64,000 nucleotides of DNA from Alkalicoccus luteus (GTDB lineage: Bacteria; Bacillota; Bacilli; Bacillales; Salisediminibacteriaceae). Positions 1 through 7,875 of this stretch are shown in pieces; positions within the stretch are counted from its first letter, which is position 1, and the number at the start of each line of letters is the position of its first letter. The stretch lies in NCBI GenBank assembly GCA_052061695.1, contig JBPZEY010000001.1. The stretch is one strand, 5' to 3'. Position numbers and translations under genes: made by a program. A model generated the notes under the pieces. That model ran no database searches. It was given only the letters and a program-made list of their open reading frames with translations, and was not told where the DNA came from.

Positions 1-653
1 CCCGTATACTGGAGCAGCGCCAGATCCTCCTTCGGATCAATCGACAGCTCAATCTCCTCCGCCTTTCCGTTGTCAATCAGCGACGTAAAGGACAAGAGCG
101 TCTCCGAATACGTCAAATCGACCTTGATTCCAGTATTCTTCTTCTGGATAAACGGGTACACCATATTTTTCGGGAACGGCAGGTAATCTTTGATTCCGGT
201 GACGATGATGTGCGTCAGCGGTGTCCGGTCTTTCACTTTCGCTACTCTCGGATAGACAAGGTCAAGACAGATCATTACTTTGGCGCCGGAGTCGATCATC
301 TGGTGTTCGATTTCACGCTCAACGTACAGCGGATTCGTTTGTACGACGACTGCGCCTGCCAGCAGTGCCCCGTAATAGCTGATAACAGCCTGCGGCGTAT
401 TGGCAAGCATGATCGCAACTCGGTCTCCCTGCTCTACTCCAAGAGCGCGCAGTTCGTTCGCCAGCTTCAGTGCTTCCTCATAAACCGCCTTGTACGCCAT
501 TTCTTTCCCCATGAAATGAAACGCGACTTTATCAGGAAACTCATCGGCAGCACGCTTCAGATAACTCTGCAGCGTTTTTTCCTCGTACTGGATCGAATGC
601 GGTATTTCCTGCGGATACGACTCCAGCCACGGCTTCTGCGTCAATGTAGTCAT
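1..653 (-). CDS. lcfA: Long-chain fatty-acid CoA ligase, N-terminal part (runs off window)
   Basis: This gene would activate long-chain fatty acids to acyl-CoA with ATP, the entry step of beta-oxidation, at the inner face of the membrane. Only about 217 N-terminal residues are present. The reading frame leaves the window just as it reaches QYTG, the start of the AMP-binding P-loop typical of ANL-superfamily ligases. Upstream parts also fit: residues such as GDRVAIMLANTPQ and AGAVVVQTNPLY match the ligase fold. An AGGGAGGG ribosome binding site precedes the ATG. Its position beside yshE-mutS2-polX matches B. subtilis lcfA, and a FadR-type palindrome lies about 155 bases upstream. Confidence 0.93.
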   Translation of the reverse strand, partial: MTTLTQKPWLESYPQEIPHSIQYEEKTLQSYLKRAADEFPDKVAFHFMGKEMAYKAVYEEALKLANELRALGVEQGDRVAIMLANTPQAVISYYGALLAGAVVVQTNPLYVEREIEHQMIDSGAKVMICLDLVYPRVAKVKDRTPLTHIIVTGIKDYLPFPKNMVYPFIQKKNTGIKVDLTYSETLLSFTSLIDNGKAEEIELSIDPKEDLALLQYT

Positions 654-806
654 GATAGTTCCCTCCCTGTTTGTCTATCTTCTCCCTGTCAGCCGGACAC
701 TGACCGTATTCTGTTGTCACAGAATAGTCAAACATTCTCTCTTACTAATATTGTAATGAAAACGCATCCAAAAAGAAACAAGATTTCATAAATTCAGTCA
801 AAAAAA

Positions 807-823
807 TGAATGAACACTCATTC
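807..823. promoter_or_regulatory. FadR-type (TetR family) operator upstream of lcfA
   Basis: The sequence TGAATGAACACTCATTC is an inverted repeat with 6-base arms (GAATGA/TCATTC) and a 4-base spacer. It agrees closely with the B. subtilis FadR operator TGAATGAMTANTCATTCA, which controls lcfA and the beta-oxidation genes. A TTGACT -35-like hexamer follows on the minus strand. The regulator gene is not in the window, so binding is inferred. Confidence 0.7.
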
Positions 824-896
824 TTTACCTGTAAAACTGCCCTGTTCCAGTCGGAAATGCGGCGTCCGTTTCGGAATCTGGTTCAGCCAAGACGTC

Positions 897-932
897 AAAA
901 AGAGCCTGCCATCCGTGTTGGATCACAGGCTC
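897..932 (-). terminator. Rho-independent terminator, minus strand
   Basis: On the minus strand a GAGCCTG/CAGGCTC stem, extended by an inner GATCC/GGAT pairing, is followed by TTTTTG. It is the first clear terminator downstream of the mutS2-yshE-small-ORF run, about 300 bases past its last gene. Confidence 0.6.
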
Positions 933-1227
933 GAAAAGCTTTTCTGTCTGCATACAGCTGACTGCTCCCGCCTTCGAAAAGATGCGCTTCGGGACGAGGC
1001 CCCTGGTTTCTAACAGCTATTCTCTCGTTAAAAGCCATACGGAGCGCTTCAGCTTTAACAGAGAGACAAAGAAAGACGCTTTCACGCTCTGATCTGCTGC
1101 GGTGTGCGTGGCCTGTCAGAGTGCGGTCAGGAGTTGGAAGGCTCATCCTGAGAAAGAGCCGAATCAAGCTCCCGCCGGAAACAGAGGCCGTCATTCGATT
1201 GGCAGCGGCGGATTTTTTATCCGTTTC
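933..1227. other. Gene-free interval with hairpins and a degenerate repeat
   Basis: I find no convincing gene here. The interval holds two imperfect inverted repeats: GTTAAA..TTTAAC arms around 1022-1063, and CGCTCTGA..TCAGAGTGCG around 1090-1133. At 1128-1200, on the minus strand, is a segment with CTCTGTTTCCGGCGGGAGCTTG and TTTCTCAGGATGA that resembles sequences near 58.73 kb and 36.51 kb. It is probably repeat remnant or transcribed 3' region. Confidence 0.4.
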
Positions 1228-1311
1228 TTAAATAAAGAAGAGCCAGTAAATCACTCCGCCAAGCATAAACACGGCACAGAAAATCATCAATATTTTGGCA
1301 AGTCGTTCCAT
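1228..1311 (-). CDS. 27-residue single-pass membrane protein
   Basis: This very short gene lies 15 bases after yshE in the same direction. It has a strong GGAGGTAATAGT ribosome binding site directly before ATG. The predicted peptide starts MERLAKILMIF and consists almost entirely of one hydrophobic membrane segment ending in WLFFI before the TAA stop; a positive N-terminal end suggests it stays cytoplasmic. I do not recognise a family. The good start signal and the operon-like spacing are the reasons for calling it. It may be a small partner of YshE or of the membrane in general, but its function is unknown. Confidence 0.55.
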   Translation of the reverse strand: MERLAKILMIFCAVFMLGGVIYWLFFI

Positions 1312-1326
1312 ACTATTACCTCCGGA

Positions 1327-1734
1327 TTAAATGGTTGCGCCGATGACGAAGGAGAGCGACACGGAGAGAACAAATGAAATGAGTCCCGCTGCCCGGTTGC
1401 CGGCAGACAGCTCCTCATCCACGTTAAATGCCGGTGTTAAGAACTCGTAAACAAAATAGACGAGCAGAAGCAGCATGAATCCGAACAACCCCCACCCGAG
1501 CATGTCCATCACAGAATCATTTGCTTCTATTGAATACCGAAAAATGTTCGCGATCCCGAATATTTTCCCCGACGATGCGAGTGCCACCGCTACATTTCCC
1601 CGTTTGATCTCCTCCCACGTCCGGTATTTAGTCACGAGTTCAAATACAACGAGCGAGAATACAATCGCCGCAGTCGTGAGGCTGTAAAGGCCTGCGGTAT
1701 ATACATATGGATGGCTGAACAAATCGGTCATCAT
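1327..1734 (-). CDS. yshE: YshE-like DUF350 membrane protein
   Basis: This 135-residue protein has about four hydrophobic membrane segments and matches the DUF350 family, small integral membrane proteins of unknown function. Its neighbours are those of B. subtilis yshE: lcfA downstream and mutS2 upstream. The start lies four bases past the mutS2 stop codon, and the ribosome binding site (TAGGTG) overlaps that stop, so translation is probably coupled. Two ATG codons in tandem begin the gene; either could be used. No catalytic residues are evident. Confidence 0.82.
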   Translation of the reverse strand: MMTDLFSHPYVYTAGLYSLTTAAIVFSLVVFELVTKYRTWEEIKRGNVAVALASSGKIFGIANIFRYSIEANDSVMDMLGWGLFGFMLLLLVYFVYEFLTPAFNVDEELSAGNRAAGLISFVLSVSLSFVIGATI

Positions 1735-1738
1735 ACAC

Positions 1739-4096
1739 CTACCTTAGCTGGGCGATCGTCACACCGGATCCGCCCTCACCCTGAGAGCCGAGCCGTGTTT
1801 CGCCGACATTTCGATGGGTTTTCAGCAGCTCCTCCACGCCTTTCCGGAGCGCACCGGTTCCTTTTCCGTGAATGATGGAAACTTGATGATAGCCTGCCAG
1901 CACGGCGTCGTCGAGATATTTTTCCACTTGCAGCATCGCGTCCTCGTACCGCTCGCCCCGCAGATCGAGCTCTGTTTTCACGTGTGCACTGCGGCCGCGT
2001 ACGGCTGTCAGCGGCTTCGTTTCCACCTGCTTCGGCCGGCTCACATAAATCAGATTGTTCTTATTTACCTTCATTTTCATCATACCAAGCTGAACCGTAA
2101 ACTCCTTGTCGTTTACTTTTTCAACGATGTGGCCCTTTTGATTAATGCTTTCTACCTTCACTTCATCCCCTGGCTGCAGCGTATCGACGGACGGTTTCGC
2201 CTTTTTCGGCTTCGGCTTAGGCTTCGCAATCTCCGGCTCTGCTTCTTCCAGATGCTTCTTCGCATCGATCAGCTGGTGTTCTTTGATCGATGGATTGTTT
2301 TTCTGCATCTCACGGAGCTCTCCGATGATCAGATCCGCTTCTTCGCGGGCCTGCTGCACGTAGCCTGATGCTTTATCCTGTGCGCTCTGCAAAAGGCGGT
2401 CCTTTTCTTCCTGCCAGCGGCTGACTTCTTCCTGCAGTTCCTGATGCAGCTCCTCCGCTTCCTGTCGAATAACTGCCGCCGCTTCCATCTCCTGCTCCGC
2501 TTTTTTACGGCTTTCCTCAAGCGACGTGATCATATTTTCCACTTTATTCGTTTCCGTGGAAATCTGGGCTTTCGCAGCATCAATAACCTCACGGCCCAAG
2601 CCGAGACGTTCCGAAATCGCAAATGCATTGCTTCGTCCTGGAACACCAATCAGCAGCCGGTATGTGGGGCGAAGGGTTTCTACGTTAAACTCCACGCTCG
2701 CGTTCATGACACCTTCCCGGTTATACGCATAGCCTTTCAGCTCACTGTAGTGCGTCGTTGCGATTGTTCTGGCACCGGTACTGTAAACAAAATCGAGAAT
2801 GGAGATCGCAAGCGCCGCACCCTCAGTCGGATCGGTGCCTGCCCCGAGCTCGTCAAACAGGACAAGGGAATCGTGTCCGACGTTTTCTAAAATCGAGACG
2901 ATATTCGTCATATGCGAGGAAAACGTACTAAGCGACTGCTCGATAGACTGCTCGTCGCCAATATCAGCAAACACGCTGCCAAAGACCGCAGCCTCAGATC
3001 CATCCGAACACGGTATTTGCAGGCCGGACTGCGCCATCAGCGTCAGGAGGCCTACCGTCTTCAGAGTGACTGTTTTTCCGCCTGTGTTCGGCCCCGTAAT
3101 CACTAATGAGGTAAAGTCTGCACCGAGTTCAACATCAATCGGCACAATCTCCTCGTCTGCAATCAGCGGGTGACGTGCCTCTTTTAAGCGAAGCCTGCCG
3201 CTGTCATTCAGCTTTGGTTCGCTGGCCCGGATCGCCCGTGCATAAAAAGCTTTTGCGAACATAAAATCAATTTCTGTCATGATATCTGTGATGGCGCTCA
3301 GTTCATACGTATACCCGCTGACAGAAGCAGAAAGGGCCTGTAAAATGCGTTCAATCTCATACGCTTCTTTCGTCTTGGCCTCGCGCAGCTGATTGTTCGT
3401 CTGCACGACGCTCTCCGGTTCAATGAAGAGGGTCTGGCCGGACGCGGATTGATCGTGCACAATCCCTCCAAAATGGGACCGGTACTCTGCCTTCGCAGGA
3501 ATCACGTACCGGTCATTCCGAATAGTCACAATGGCATCAGACAGCATTTTTCTGCCGGAAGCAGAGCGGGTGATTCCTTCCAGGCGGGACCGGACTGCCG
3601 ATTCGTGAGAGCGGATCTGCTGGCGGATCGTGCGCAGCTCCGGACTTGCCGAATCGAGCACCCGGCCGTCATCATCGAGTGCCTGATTTATTTCGCGCTG
3701 CAGATCGGTCAGCGGTACAATATCTTCGGTAAGCTCCGGCAGCACGGTGAGCTCGATTTCATCCTCTGCCATTTGCTGAACAAACGACTTAAACGTTCTC
3801 GACGCGTATATCATCGATGCGATATCGTTCAGCTCAGAGGCATTCAGACTTCCACCGATTTCTGCACGCTTGATGGAAGCGCGGATGTCACGAATACCGC
3901 CAAGCGGTGCGTTTCCTTTTAAACGCAGCACCTTTCCTGCTTCTGCCGTTCGCTGCTGTCCCTTTTGAACCTCATCCAGACTGTAAGAAGGCTTCAGACT
4001 GCGGACACGCTGTTTGCCGAGCGACGATCCAGCGTGCGGAAGCAGCTGTTCTTTCATTTTGTCGTACTCCAACACTCGTAGAACGCGTTCCTGCAT
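1739..4096 (-). CDS. mutS2: Endonuclease MutS2
   Basis: MutS2 is a MutS-family ATPase with a nuclease tail. It does not do mismatch repair. It suppresses homologous recombination and, in B. subtilis, acts on collided ribosomes. The 785 residues are full length. The Walker A motif GPNTGGKT is at about 335-342, followed by the DELGAGTDPTEGAAL Walker B/signature region. A long coiled-coil rich in E, K and Q follows at about 520-620. The C-terminal Smr domain has LDLRGERY (about 710-717) and HGKGTG (about 743-748), the residues linked to nuclease activity. An AAGGAGAG site precedes the ATG. It lies 12 bases after polX. Confidence 0.96.
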   Translation of the reverse strand: MQERVLRVLEYDKMKEQLLPHAGSSLGKQRVRSLKPSYSLDEVQKGQQRTAEAGKVLRLKGNAPLGGIRDIRASIKRAEIGGSLNASELNDIASMIYASRTFKSFVQQMAEDEIELTVLPELTEDIVPLTDLQREINQALDDDGRVLDSASPELRTIRQQIRSHESAVRSRLEGITRSASGRKMLSDAIVTIRNDRYVIPAKAEYRSHFGGIVHDQSASGQTLFIEPESVVQTNNQLREAKTKEAYEIERILQALSASVSGYTYELSAITDIMTEIDFMFAKAFYARAIRASEPKLNDSGRLRLKEARHPLIADEEIVPIDVELGADFTSLVITGPNTGGKTVTLKTVGLLTLMAQSGLQIPCSDGSEAAVFGSVFADIGDEQSIEQSLSTFSSHMTNIVSILENVGHDSLVLFDELGAGTDPTEGAALAISILDFVYSTGARTIATTHYSELKGYAYNREGVMNASVEFNVETLRPTYRLLIGVPGRSNAFAISERLGLGREVIDAAKAQISTETNKVENMITSLEESRKKAEQEMEAAAVIRQEAEELHQELQEEVSRWQEEKDRLLQSAQDKASGYVQQAREEADLIIGELREMQKNNPSIKEHQLIDAKKHLEEAEPEIAKPKPKPKKAKPSVDTLQPGDEVKVESINQKGHIVEKVNDKEFTVQLGMMKMKVNKNNLIYVSRPKQVETKPLTAVRGRSAHVKTELDLRGERYEDAMLQVEKYLDDAVLAGYHQVSIIHGKGTGALRKGVEELLKTHRNVGETRLGSQGEGGSGVTIAQLR

Positions 4097-4108
4097 GTTT
4101 TTCTCTCC

Positions 4109-5815
4109 TTATGACTTTGTGCGGAACGTTTGAAGAAACGCCTTCAAGTCGTCTGCACTCCACGTATTAATGATCCTGTCTCGCGGTATTCCTGCCCGCC
4201 GCGCCGTTTTGACGCCGGACTCCATATCCTCCAGCATATCAAAGTGATGAGCATCTGTGTTGATCGCAATCCGCACGTCGGAATCCAGCAGCATGCGCAG
4301 ATGCTCCGCAGACAAATCGAGCCTGCTCGGGTTCGCATTTACCTCCAGCACGGTGCCGGTCTCTGCAGCAAGCTCAATCAATCGCTTCATGTCCACTTTG
4401 TACCCGTCTCTTTTGCCAATTAGTCTTCCTGTCGGGTGTGCGATCATCGTCACGTATGGATTACGGCAAGCGGCCTCCAGGCGTTTCATGATTTCTTCCT
4501 CTGACTGCTGGAAAGACGAATGAATGGAGGCGATAACCATGTCTACGCCGCTAATGATATCATCTTCAAAATCAAGTGATCCGTCGGGCAGTATGTCCAT
4601 TTCCGTCCCTGTAAAAATAAGAATATCTGCATTCGTGGAGCGTATTTCTTCATGCTGCCGGGCGAGTCTCTCTTCATTTAATCCGTTTGCTACACGCAGA
4701 AACTTCGAATGATCTGTGATGGCCATGTACGAGTAGCCTTTTGCGATACACGCTTCGGCCATTTCCTGAATCGACTGCGCTCCGTCACTCCACGTTGTAT
4801 GCATATGGAGGTCACCCTTCACGTCTTCCAGAGCAACAAGGTCATCAAACGACTGTTCCAGTTCGTCTCTGCCTTCACGCTGTTCAGGCGGCACGTAAGG
4901 AAGATTGAAATGGGCAAAGAAGGCCTGCTCCGTATCAAACTGCTTGACGTTTCCGTCAGCATCCTCCACACCGTATTCGCTGATCTTTTCACCGCGCTCC
5001 TTTGCCAGCTGACGCATCAGGACGTTATGATCCTTCGACCCGGTAAAATGATGCAACGTCGTAGCAAAGGCACCGTCCTCTACAAGCCTGAAATCAACCG
5101 GTACGATCGTATCATCGTAGGAGAGTTCGACCGATATTTTCGTATCGCCGCTGCCGATCACGGCATGAATGTTTCCCAGTCCGAGCAGCAGCTCCTTAAC
5201 GTCCTCCGGCTCTTCCGTACTGATAATGAAATCGAGGTCCTTTACCGTTTCCCGGCCTCTTCGAAAGCTGCCTGCAAGCTCATATCTGGTTACAGCATCA
5301 GCTGCCTGAAGCCGCGTTTGCAAATCATGCACGGCGCCCATCACTCCTGCAACCGGCAGCCTTTCCGGCCGTTTCCCCATATCCTCAACGGCGGCGAGGA
5401 TTTTGTCCTGTGATTTCTTTCCGAAGCCGCTCAGCTCTTCCACCCTGCCTGCTTCACAGGCTTCCTTCAGTTCTGCTGCATTGGTTACCCCGAGCTCCCG
5501 GTAGAGGCGCCCGATCTTTTTACCGCCGAGGCCCTGCAGCTTCAACAACGGGATCAGACCTTCAGGGATGCTTTCCCGAAGCTCCTCCAGCAGCTCGGTC
5601 GTTCCTGTTTCGCGCAAATCGGTAATGATGCCTGCGGTCCCTTTGCCGATACCGGATAACGCCGCCGGATCGTCAAGCTCCTCCATGCTGCGCTCATCGC
5701 GTTCCAATGCCCCGGCAGCTTTACGATAAGCCGACACGCGAAACGCGTTCGCTCCTTCTACTTCTAAATAGACAGCAATCGTTTCAAGCGTTTTGATGAT
5801 CTCTTTTTTATTCAT
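4109..5815 (-). CDS. polX: DNA polymerase X with PHP exonuclease domain
   Basis: This is a 568-residue bacterial family X polymerase, a gap-filling repair enzyme. The N-terminal part has helix-hairpin-helix motifs (SGIGKGTAG, GLGGKKIGRLYRELG). The nucleotidyltransferase core has GSFRRG at 182-187 and metal-binding DLD at 193-195, with a third aspartate in PVDFR near 241. A C-terminal PHP domain begins with DLHMHTTWSDG at about 335; in B. subtilis this domain gives 3'-5' exonuclease and AP-endonuclease activity, and its metal ligands are present here. A terminator hairpin separates it from the cvpA-zapA pair upstream, so it probably has its own promoter or depends on readthrough. Confidence 0.95.
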   Translation of the reverse strand: MNKKEIIKTLETIAVYLEVEGANAFRVSAYRKAAGALERDERSMEELDDPAALSGIGKGTAGIITDLRETGTTELLEELRESIPEGLIPLLKLQGLGGKKIGRLYRELGVTNAAELKEACEAGRVEELSGFGKKSQDKILAAVEDMGKRPERLPVAGVMGAVHDLQTRLQAADAVTRYELAGSFRRGRETVKDLDFIISTEEPEDVKELLLGLGNIHAVIGSGDTKISVELSYDDTIVPVDFRLVEDGAFATTLHHFTGSKDHNVLMRQLAKERGEKISEYGVEDADGNVKQFDTEQAFFAHFNLPYVPPEQREGRDELEQSFDDLVALEDVKGDLHMHTTWSDGAQSIQEMAEACIAKGYSYMAITDHSKFLRVANGLNEERLARQHEEIRSTNADILIFTGTEMDILPDGSLDFEDDIISGVDMVIASIHSSFQQSEEEIMKRLEAACRNPYVTMIAHPTGRLIGKRDGYKVDMKRLIELAAETGTVLEVNANPSRLDLSAEHLRMLLDSDVRIAINTDAHHFDMLEDMESGVKTARRAGIPRDRIINTWSADDLKAFLQTFRTKS

Positions 5816-5834
5816 AGTCGTATCCTCCCGGCAT

Positions 5835-5881
5835 AAAAAAGTCCTGTTTCAGCTACGCTAGCGCAGAAAAACAGGCTCTTT
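5835..5881 (-). terminator. Hairpin terminator between yshB and polX
   Basis: On the minus strand CCTGTTT and AAACAGG arms enclose a GCGCTAGCGTAGC loop region and are followed by a run of six T. It would end transcription from zapA-yshB before polX. Confidence 0.65.
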
Positions 5882-5891
5882 AATCAGCGTA

Positions 5892-6437
5892 TCAGTCCCA
5901 GCTTCCCTGGAGCCAAAGCTCACGAAGTTCATTGGAAACGATCGGTGTGTAGTAGAAAATCCATTGAGCAATAGATGATGACTGCAGAATTTCCTGCAGA
6001 AAATCGACCTGAATCAAAGCAGCCAGGTGGAGCAGGATCGTAATAATAATCAGACCCTCTACCAGTCCGAGCACCGCTCCGAGCCAGTTATTGAAAAAGT
6101 GCAGAATCGGCAGGTTCGCAATAAAATCGAACAGCGAACCAATGATCTGCGCAATGATTTTAACGACGATAAAAATAATGACAAATGCAATTCCGTTATA
6201 GTAAACCCGTTCTGTACCGAAAGCTTCATTTAACAATTCAAGTGAACTCTCAGACGGCAGCTGGGGAAATGGTATCCACAGTTGAATCATTTGTGCAAAC
6301 GGCTCATAGTACAGCCATGCGACAATAAACGCCGCTGCCAGTCCTGCAATATGTACGATCTGCAGCATGAAACCCCGCCGGTAGCCGACAGAAAAACTTA
6401 CGGCAAGCATTAGCAGTAAAAATAAACTCAAAATCAT
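5892..6437 (-). CDS. yshB: CvpA family membrane protein (YshB)
   Basis: This 181-residue protein has four to five hydrophobic segments, and a FFNNWLGAVLGLVEGLIII segment typical of the CvpA/colicin V production family. Its cellular role in Bacillus is unclear. The ATG overlaps the zapA stop codon by four bases, so the two are co-translated. The pair zapA-yshB next to rnhC and polX is conserved across Bacillaceae. No catalytic motif is seen. Confidence 0.85.
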   Translation of the reverse strand: MILSLFLLLMLAVSFSVGYRRGFMLQIVHIAGLAAAFIVAWLYYEPFAQMIQLWIPFPQLPSESSLELLNEAFGTERVYYNGIAFVIIFIVVKIIAQIIGSLFDFIANLPILHFFNNWLGAVLGLVEGLIIITILLHLAALIQVDFLQEILQSSSIAQWIFYYTPIVSNELRELWLQGSWD

Positions 6438-6694
6438 GTTGTCCCATCCTCGTCTTTCGTCTCATTCTCCTGCTGGCGCTTCAGCGATACGTATTCGTTG
6501 CTGATGTTCAATGCTGCCAGTACAGCCAGCTGTGTCGATGTCAGATAAGGATTGGACTCACGGAGCTGCTTCATTTTAGTATCAACCAGTTCGGAAGCTT
6601 CCCTTACGTGGTCTGATGATTCCTTTCCGATCACGGTATACGTTTGATTCGCTATTTTCACAATCGTACGGATTTTTTCCTCATCCTGTTCCAC
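6434..6694 (-). CDS. zapA: Cell division protein ZapA
   Basis: ZapA binds FtsZ and promotes bundling of the division ring in the cytoplasm. The sequence TVIGKES followed by an amphipathic helix and a C-terminal coiled coil (LKRQQENETKDED) fits the family. I chose a GTG start at 6694, which gives 86 residues, close to the usual 85. An AGGGGGG ribosome binding site sits just upstream of this GTG; an in-frame ATG 18 bases earlier has no such site and would place that sequence inside the gene. It forms a two-gene operon with yshB. Confidence 0.88.
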   Translation of the reverse strand: MEQDEEKIRTIVKIANQTYTVIGKESSDHVREASELVDTKMKQLRESNPYLTSTQLAVLAALNISNEYVSLKRQQENETKDEDGTT

Positions 6695-6836
6695 AATAGT
6701 CCCCCCTGACATGACAGCATAGACTACCTGTTATCATAACATGACAGAGGGACAGATGAAAAATAAATTCATGTGAATCAAGCACGGACCTTTCTGGTAC
6801 AATCGAAAAGGTATCGCAATCAAGGAGGTTACATAC

Positions 6837-7769
6837 ATGGGACAGCAGGTCATCCAAGCAGACCGGCAGCTTTTGAACAGTATGGAAAAGCATTATGCCG
6901 GCTCGATTCAGTCACCGCCGCAGGGCGCTGTCTTTCAGGCGAAGACATCCGGCTGTACCGTTACAGCCTATAAGTCCGGCAAGGTACTATTTCAAGGCAA
7001 GCAGGCTGACGCCGAAGCGTCAAAGTGGGGCCGTTCTTCTGGAGGAGCGGTCCGCAAACGTCCGGCGCCTGCTTCGCACCGGTGGGCTCCGCCTGCTGAT
7101 ATTCGCTCTTTGTCTGTCATTGGAAGCGATGAAACCGGTACTGGAGATTACTTTGGTCCGATGACGGTCGTGGCCGTTCATTTAACGAGCGATCAGCTTC
7201 AACAGACCGAAGCGCTCGGCCTGCGTGATTCCAAAACGATTACCGATCCGGAAATCCGCCAGACCGCGCCAAAGCTATTGAAGCAATGCACATACAGTCT
7301 GACCATTTTACGCAACGAAAAATACAATGAGCTTCAGCAGCAGGGCATGAACCAAGGCCGGATGAAGGCTCTCCTTCACCACGAGGCGATCAAAGGCGTG
7401 ATCCGGAAGCTCCAAGAAAGCAAAACACCCTACGACGGCGTGTTTATCGATCAGTTCGTCAAACCGGAAGGCTATTTTAACTATTTAAAGCAGAGCGGCA
7501 AGCAGTGGCCGGATTCGATTCCGATCTATTTTGCCACAAAAGCAGAAGATATGCACCCGGCTGTCGCAGCTGGCTCGATCCTCGCACGATATGCGTTCCT
7601 TCAGGAAATGGACAAGCTGGCGAAAAAGCTTGGCGTTCCGATTCCAAAAGGAGCAGGCCCGAAAGTCGACCAGGCCGCCCGCGACGTCCTGCGCCTGCAC
7701 GGCGAAGATACGCTGCGCCAGTCCGTAAAATGGCACTTCTCCAATACGGACCGCGTCGTTCAGACGTAA
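6837..7769 (+). CDS. rnhC: Ribonuclease HIII
   Basis: RNase HIII cleaves the RNA strand of RNA-DNA hybrids and helps remove R-loops and primers. The 310 residues include the N-terminal substrate-binding domain of about 80 residues (Q/K-rich start, then SGKVLFQGKQAD) and the catalytic domain with GSDETGTGDYFGPM, the acidic metal-binding start of the type 2 RNase H fold. Further acidic positions follow (LRDSK, FIDQFVKPEGY). A CAAGGAGG site precedes the ATG. It is transcribed away from zapA and converges with pheT, with a long shared hairpin between them. A TACAAT -10 hexamer lies about 30 bases upstream. Confidence 0.96.
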   Translation: MGQQVIQADRQLLNSMEKHYAGSIQSPPQGAVFQAKTSGCTVTAYKSGKVLFQGKQADAEASKWGRSSGGAVRKRPAPASHRWAPPADIRSLSVIGSDETGTGDYFGPMTVVAVHLTSDQLQQTEALGLRDSKTITDPEIRQTAPKLLKQCTYSLTILRNEKYNELQQQGMNQGRMKALLHHEAIKGVIRKLQESKTPYDGVFIDQFVKPEGYFNYLKQSGKQWPDSIPIYFATKAEDMHPAVAAGSILARYAFLQEMDKLAKKLGVPIPKGAGPKVDQAARDVLRLHGEDTLRQSVKWHFSNTDRVVQT

Positions 7770-7811
7770 CGGACCGGATGAGCCTGGCGCATAAACCACC
7801 GGTAGTATTAA

Positions 7812-7846
7812 CGAAGAGGGCTCTCCGCGTTGGAGAGCCCTCTTCG
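7812..7846. terminator. Long hairpin between convergent rnhC and pheT
   Basis: A perfect 15-base stem (CGAAGAGGGCTCTCC and its complement) with a 5-base loop lies between the two stop codons. T-runs are poor on both sides, but its place between converging genes suggests a bidirectional terminator. Confidence 0.65.
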
Positions 7847-7875
7847 GCAGTTTATCATGATCAGCTGGTCGCGCG

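Noticed and set aside
895..1194. Open frame of 99 codons on the minus strand downstream of the 27-residue gene
   Set aside because: It runs into the terminator at 897-932, has no ribosome binding site, and its composition (many R, S, H) is unlike the true genes.
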